Shown: positions 59,549 to 64,000 of the stretch, one piece after another
How positions within the stretch are numbered: position 1 is the first letter of the stretch
Layout: the number at the start of each line of letters is the position of its first letter
Source: Breoghania sp.
Lineage (GTDB): Bacteria > Pseudomonadota > Alphaproteobacteria > Rhizobiales > Stappiaceae
Direction of reading: 5' to 3'
DNA: 64,000 bases
Assembly (NCBI RefSeq): GCF_030066895.1
Contig: NZ_JASJAV010000004.1
Span: 62,001 to 126,000, forward strand
Notes under the pieces: model-generated
Told to the model about the DNA's origin: nothing
Databases searched by the model: none
Seen by the model: the letters and a program-made list of their open reading frames with translations, nothing else
Made by a program: the position numbers and the translations under genes

Positions 59549-60677
59549 TCAGTCGATGTCGGCCACTTCCGCCGTCTCGCCGCCGACACGGAAAGCGAGT
59601 GCTGCTTCCATGAAGTCGTCGAGATCCCCGTCGAGGACGTCGCCGGGAGACCTCTTCTCAACGCCGGTCCGCAGGTCCTTGACCATCTGATAGGGCTGCA
59701 ACACGTAGGACCGGATCTGATGGCCCCAGCCGATATCGGTCTTGGCGGCCGCATCGGCGTTCGCCTTGTCTTCACGGATCTGCAGCTCGCGCTCGTACAA
59801 ACGCGCCTTCAGCATCAACCACGCCGTTGCCCGGTTCTTGTGCTGGGAACGCTCTGCCTGACACTGCACGACGATGCCGGTCGGGTTATGGGTAATGCGA
59901 ACCGCGGAGTCGGTCTTGTTGATGTGCTGGCCGCCGGCACCGGATGCGCGGTAGGTGTCGATCCGGCAGTCGCTCTCATTGATCTCGATATTGATCGAAT
60001 CGTCGACGACTGGATAGACCCAGACGCTTGCGAAACTCGTGTGCCGCCGGGCTTGGCTGTCATAGGGCGAGATTCGCACGAGACGATGCACGCCCGATTC
60101 CGTCTTGATCCAGCCATAGGCATTCGGGCCCTTGATCTGGATCGTAGCGGACTTGATGCCAGCCTCTTCGCCGTCGTGCACTTCCAGCACTTCCGTCTTG
60201 TAGCCACGCTTTTCAGCCCAGCGCAGATACATCCGGAGCAGCATGCTGGCCCAATCCTGGCTTTCCGTGCCACCCGCGCCCGCATGGATTTCGACGTAGG
60301 AATCGTTGCCGTCGGCTTCTCCGGACAGCAACGTCTCGGCCTGACGACGATCGCCTTCCAATCGCAAGGCCCTGATCGCCTCCTCGGCTTCTTCGATCAC
60401 GGAAGCATCATCCTCCATCTCGCCGAGTTCGATCAGCTCCAGATTGTCGGATAGCTTGGTTTCCATGCGCCGGACAGCGCCGATATTCTCTTCCAGGTAC
60501 TGCCGCTCGCGCATCAGCTTGCGCGCCTTGGTCGGGTCGTTCCAGAAATCGGGGCCTTCAGCTACCGTGTTCAGTTCATCCAGACGTGAGATCGCGCGAT
60601 CCCAGTTAAAGATGCCTCCTCAGCAGGCTGAGTGCCTGCTTGATCTCTTCAACGATCGCCTGCGTTTCCGGACGCAT
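59549..60677 (-). CDS. prfB: Peptide chain release factor 2, with programmed +1 frameshift
   Basis: RF2: the anticodon-like loop region containing [10 protein letters not shown], the catalytic GGQ in [19 protein letters not shown], and [15 protein letters not shown]. The first 23 codons end at TAA (60606-60608); the main frame begins one base on, so the product reads LLRRHL then [13 protein letters not shown]. The junction has all parts of the RF2 autoregulatory frameshift site, so this is a regulated gene and not a pseudogene. Conserved length, no other lesions. Confidence 0.94.
60605..60620 (-). promoter_or_regulatory. RF2 autoregulatory frameshift site with UAA stop
   Basis: On the coding strand the order is AGGAGG (internal Shine-Dalgarno), CAT spacer, CTT slip codon, TAA, C. 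The spacing is identical to the well known AGGGGG-TAT-CTT-TGA-C site. The only change is UAA for UGA at the stop. RF2 reads both, but RF1 also reads UAA. Confidence 0.9.
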
Positions 60678-60808
60678 CGCATATGCCTCATGAATTGGGA
60701 TGTTCTTGAAGGTGCGGACAGGCTGAGTGCCGCCGCCCTCGAGTCAGGGCGGCGACCATACTGAGCACATCCTCCGTGTGTAAACCGGGCGCCCCACCCC
60801 GGCCGGGC

Positions 60809-63295
60809 TCAGTAGAGCCCGCCGGTCCCCGTCATGATGGCCCGATCGGCCTCGGGCGTCACTGCGCCGGGCTGACCCATCTCGTCCTGGTAGCCGATGA
60901 TCGAATAGTTGTCCGGCGGGGCTGTGCCGGGCTTGAAGGCTTCCAGGATCGTGTCGGGAGAATCCGCGGTTGCGGTTGCACGCAGGCCGGTGTGGCTGTC
61001 GATCGGTATAAGCTTGATGCCCGGCGGCACGCGGAATTCCATGGCGGGCTTGTCCGCCAGCGCCTGCTTCATGAATTCGGTGAAGATCGGTGCAGCGATG
61101 TGGCCGCCCGTCTGACCGCGTCCCATCGGCCGCGGCGTGTCGTATCCGACGAACACACCGACCGTCAGGTTCGGAGAGAACCCCATGAACCACGCATCGC
61201 GTTCATCGTTCGTGGTGCCGGTCTTGCCCGCGATCGGGCGACCGACGGCATGAACGCTCGTCGCCGTGCCGCGCTGAACCACGCCTTCCATCATGGACGT
61301 GATCTGGTAGGCGGTCATCGGGTCGAGAACCTGCTCGCGATTGTCGATCAGCTTCGGCTCATCCTGGCCATGCCAGTCGGTCGCGTTACACCCAACGCAT
61401 TCGCGGGAATCGTGCTTAAAAATGGTGCGGCCATAGCGGTCCTGAATTCGGTCGATCAGCGTCGACGTGACCTTGCGGCCGCCGTTAGCGATCATCGAAT
61501 AGGCTACGGTCATGCGCATGACCGTAGTCTCACCCGCGCCAAGAGCCATGGAGAGCACTGGAAGCATCTTGTCGTAGATGCCGAAACGACGGGCGTATTC
61601 GGCGACCAGCGGCATGCCCATGTCCTGTGCGAGGCGTACGGTCATGATGTTCCGCGACTTCTCGATGCCCGTTCTGAGCGTCGAGGGGCCGTAGAACTTG
61701 CCGCCATAGTTCTGCGGCTGCCAGACCTCGCCCCCGGCCTGTTCGACCGAGATGGGGGCATCCATGATCACGCTCGACGGGGTATATCCGTTATCGAGCG
61801 CGGCCGAATAGACGAACGGCTTGAACGAGGATCCCGGCTGGCGATAGGCCTGCGTTGCACGGTTGAATTCACTCTGGTTGTAGCTGAAGCCGCCGACCAT
61901 CGCGAGAACGCGCCCGGTGAAGGGATCCATCGCCACGATGGCGCCAGACACCTCGGGGATCTGTCTCAGCTTCCACGCCGTGCTCTTGCCGCCAGCGGGA
62001 TCGGGGATCTTCTCCACGTAGACGACATCGCCGACCTTGAGCACATCGTCCGAGCTCTTGACCGAATGGGTGCCGTCCTTGACCCGACGCACCCACTTGA
62101 TTTCGCTGAAATCGATGTGGCCGCGTTCACGATCGGTCGACAGATGACCGTTCGCCAGCTTTTCCGGCTGCACGCCGATGGTGGCGCGATCCGCGTTCAC
62201 GTCGAGAACCACAGCGAGCTTCCATTCGGGAACATCAGTCAGATGGTCGATATCGCCGATAAGGCCGCCCCATTCACCGGCATTGAGATCGACATGGTCG
62301 ACCGGGTCGCGCCAGGTGCCTTGCTTGCGGTCGAAATGGATCAGACCGTCCATCAACGACTTGCGCGCTTCGGCCTGCATCTTCGGGTCAAGCGTCGAGC
62401 GAACGGAAAGGCCGCCGGTGTAGAGGCGATCCTTGCCATACATGTCCTTGACTTCGCGGCGCACCTCTTCGGAGAAGTACTCCGAGGCAAAAAGCTGGGG
62501 ACCAGTTTCGCGCGGCGTGATCTTCAACGGCTCGGCCTTGGCCTTTTCGCCGTCTTCCGGCTTTACGTACCCGTTCTCGACCATGCGGTCGATGACCCAG
62601 TTGCGCCGGGCGATCGCCGCCTTCGGGTGGCGGAAGGGATTGTAGTTGTTCGGCGCCTTCGGCAGGGCCGCGAGATAGGCTGCTTCGGCAACATCCAGCT
62701 CGTGAACGGACTTGTCGAAGTAGAGAAGCGAGGCCCCGGCAACGCCATAGGCACCCATGCCGAGATAGATCTCGTTCAGGTAGAGCTCGAGGATCTTGTA
62801 CTTGGTGTAGGTATCCTCGATCCGCAGCGCTAGGATCGTTTCCTTGATCTTGCGCTCGTAGGAGACCTCGTTGGTCAAAAGGAAGTTCTTCGCCACCTGC
62901 TGGGTGATCGTTGACGCGCCAACGAGCCGGCGATTGCTGCCGGTTAGCCTGTTGCGCAGATTGACGAGGACCGCGCGCCCCACGCCGGTGATGTCGATGC
63001 CGGGGTGGTGGTAGAAGTTCTTGTCTTCGGCGGAGATGAAAGCGTCCTTCACCAGATCCGGGATGCCCTGGATCGGGAGGAACATGCGCCGCTGTTCCGC
63101 ATATTCGGCAACCAGGCTGCCATCAGCGGCGTGGACACGCGTCATCACCGGGGGGGCGTAGTTCTTCAGCGCCGTATAGTCGGGCAGATCCTCGGGGATC
63201 TTAGACAGGTACCATGCTCCGCCCGCCGCAAGGACGAGGAAGCAGACCGCGCCGATCCCGAAAAGATAACCGAAAAACTTGAGCAGAAATTTCAT
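60809..63295 (-). CDS. mrcA: Penicillin-binding protein 1A (bifunctional transglycosylase/transpeptidase)
   Basis: An 828-residue class A PBP: a membrane anchor (residues ~8-30), glycosyltransferase domain (FISAEDKNFYHHPGID; GASTITQQVAKNFLL; KILELYLNEIYLGMGAYGV), an OB-like insert, and the transpeptidase with SxxK in GSSFKPF, SRN in EKSRNIMTV and KTG in AGKTGTTNDERDAWF. It polymerises and cross-links peptidoglycan. It lies between amiC and prfB, a common order in Rhizobiales. Intact. Confidence 0.96.
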   Translation of the reverse strand: MKFLLKFFGYLFGIGAVCFLVLAAGGAWYLSKIPEDLPDYTALKNYAPPVMTRVHAADGSLVAEYAEQRRMFLPIQGIPDLVKDAFISAEDKNFYHHPGIDITGVGRAVLVNLRNRLTGSNRRLVGASTITQQVAKNFLLTNEVSYERKIKETILALRIEDTYTKYKILELYLNEIYLGMGAYGVAGASLLYFDKSVHELDVAEAAYLAALPKAPNNYNPFRHPKAAIARRNWVIDRMVENGYVKPEDGEKAKAEPLKITPRETGPQLFASEYFSEEVRREVKDMYGKDRLYTGGLSVRSTLDPKMQAEARKSLMDGLIHFDRKQGTWRDPVDHVDLNAGEWGGLIGDIDHLTDVPEWKLAVVLDVNADRATIGVQPEKLANGHLSTDRERGHIDFSEIKWVRRVKDGTHSVKSSDDVLKVGDVVYVEKIPDPAGGKSTAWKLRQIPEVSGAIVAMDPFTGRVLAMVGGFSYNQSEFNRATQAYRQPGSSFKPFVYSAALDNGYTPSSVIMDAPISVEQAGGEVWQPQNYGGKFYGPSTLRTGIEKSRNIMTVRLAQDMGMPLVAEYARRFGIYDKMLPVLSMALGAGETTVMRMTVAYSMIANGGRKVTSTLIDRIQDRYGRTIFKHDSRECVGCNATDWHGQDEPKLIDNREQVLDPMTAYQITSMMEGVVQRGTATSVHAVGRPIAGKTGTTNDERDAWFMGFSPNLTVGVFVGYDTPRPMGRGQTGGHIAAPIFTEFMKQALADKPAMEFRVPPGIKLIPIDSHTGLRATATADSPDTILEAFKPGTAPPDNYSIIGYQDEMGQPGAVTPEADRAIMTGTGGLY

Positions 63296-63658
63296 ACACC
63301 GGACTCGTCCGTATCAGGCTCGTTTGGAGTGGAGAACCGGCGGTGGCGTCAACCGGTGTTGCCGCACTCAGGTCCTCCGTCACATTCTGGCAGCGCCGTC
63401 GTGCTACCGGTTCGCGCACCCCCGGTGAGCGGCAACCGTGCACCATCGAAGGATCGAAAACCGGGCCGCTTTCCAACGGGCACTCGCGGTGCAGGGCCTT
63501 CATGCGCCTTGCCCCGCGGCTCTCGCTCGTCTTCCGACTCTTGCGGGGCACCTACCATACCCCAGGCTGATCATCGTCTGCATCGGTCACTATTGTGGCG
63601 ATGCTGAGGCGTCACTGTTGCCAGCGCGCTACAGTTCAAGGCGCCCTATCGGCTCCGC
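63296..63658. other. Spacer between mrcA and amiC
   Basis: About 360 bases with no credible gene on either strand. It should contain the mrcA promoter or an amiC-mrcA leader. No clear terminator or known RNA is visible. Confidence 0.5.
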
Positions 63659-64000
63659 CTATTGGCCTTGTGCCAGCCGGGGGCGAAAAAAGCGCGCGAT
63701 ACTCGCCACCATAGCGTCCGCCGCTCGTTCCCGCCATGCGTCGGAAACCAGAAGGTTCTCGTCGTGCTTGTTCGACAGGTAGCCGAGTTCCACGAGAATC
63801 GACGGCATGTCATAGGCTTTCAGAACGCGGAAACCGGCCGAACGCCAGGGGTTCTTGATCAGCTTGACCGCGCTTTCAAATTCGGAGACCAGCGTGCGGG
63901 CGAACAGGATCGAGAAGCTCTTGGTTTCACGCCGAGCAAGATCGATCAGGATGTCGGCGACCCCGTCGGGTCCATCCTCGAGATCGGCCCCGGCAAGGAC
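63659..64000 (-). CDS. amiC: N-acetylmuramoyl-L-alanine amidase, C-terminal part
   Basis: The last 113 codons of an Amidase_3 zinc enzyme that cuts peptide from glycan at the septum: DLEDGPDGVADILIDLARRET, FRVLKAYDMPSILVELGYLSN with the catalytic Glu in VELGYLSN, and a tail ending RPRLAQGQ. The 5' part, with the signal and AMIN domains, is outside the window. The frame is clean here. Confidence 0.9.
   Translation of the reverse strand, partial: VLAGADLEDGPDGVADILIDLARRETKSFSILFARTLVSEFESAVKLIKNPWRSAGFRVLKAYDMPSILVELGYLSNKHDENLLVSDAWRERAADAMVASIARFFRPRLAQGQ

Noticed and set aside
60606..60608. prfB as a frameshifted pseudogene
   Set aside because: The break has the complete RF2 programmed frameshift site with correct spacing, and the rest of the gene is clean.
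60776..62833. 685-codon plus-strand open frame opposite mrcA
   Set aside because: Shadow of mrcA, which has all PBP1A motifs; no ribosome site or domain.
1..64000. Insertion sequences as the cause of gene inactivation
   Set aside because: I found no transposase-like frame, terminal inverted repeats or target duplications at the lesions.
1..64000. CRISPR array or phage-defence island
   Set aside because: No spaced repeats and no cas, toxin-antitoxin or restriction genes; the decayed genes are ordinary metabolic and transport families.

Overview
The window comes from the chromosome of an alphaproteobacterium, most likely of the order Hyphomicrobiales (Rhizobiales). Evidence: a GC-rich coding style, a fused ispDF gene, a pyruvate dehydrogenase E1-beta with its own N-terminal lipoyl domain, and the block dusB-ntrB-ntrC-ntrY-ntrX-trkA-hfq-hflX-mazG next to cinA, ratA, lipA and pdhABC-lpdA, an order I know from that group. 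I saw no rRNA, tRNA, CRISPR array, insertion sequence or prophage gene.

Layout. 1-11.5 kb: cysK end, metX, two TRAP transporter cassettes, a 5-oxoprolinase (pxp) cluster, a RraA-like protein, an aspartate-type aminotransferase and a LysR regulator. 11.6-20.7 kb: a sugar or polyol cluster (ABC transporter, SDR dehydrogenase, DeoR regulator, BtpA-like protein, FGGY kinase, HAD phosphatase). 21.3-28.2 kb: an rlpA/dacF fusion, tmk, holB, metG, tatD and a metallo-hydrolase. 28.2-34.7 kb: remnants of a TetR/EmrAB efflux locus, a recX scrap, an outer-membrane beta-barrel gene and a TDT/SLAC1-type channel. 34.7-54.7 kb: mazG, hflX, hfq, trkHA, ntrXYCB, dusB, ispDF, pncC, ratA, lipA and lpdA. 54.8-64 kb: pdhCBA, ftsB, prfB, mrcA and the end of amiC.

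The dominant feature is a sharp split between clean and broken genes. About twenty genes carry one or more frameshifts, in-frame stops or internal deletions, yet still read clearly as known families when the pieces are joined: metX, dctM, a dctP, pxpA, pxpC, aatA, all four ABC genes, SDR, deoR, btpA, FGGY kinase, tetR, emrA, emrB, TDT channel, hflX, ntrB, dusB and lpdA. The clean genes are mostly core functions (DNA replication, translation, isoprenoids, lipoate, PDH, cell wall, K+ uptake, NtrC and NtrYX). This fits a genome in an early stage of erosion, for example after a change to a host-restricted or nutrient-rich life, with transport, catabolism, efflux and accessory regulation decaying first. 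Poor sequence quality is the main competing explanation, because several lesions are one-base homopolymer changes. Exact 19-22 bp tandem duplications and the concentration of lesions in non-core genes argue against error alone.

Other points of note: (1) exact tandem duplications that knock out metX, an SDR gene and ntrB; (2) an open fusion of RlpA with a D,D-carboxypeptidase in which all three active-site motifs are altered; (3) an in-frame join of the lpdA 3' end to a GlsB/YmgE membrane protein; (4) a canonical prfB programmed frameshift site whose stop is UAA instead of UGA; (5) a repeated DeoR-type operator motif around the SDR gene, and TetR-type palindromes around the efflux remnant.
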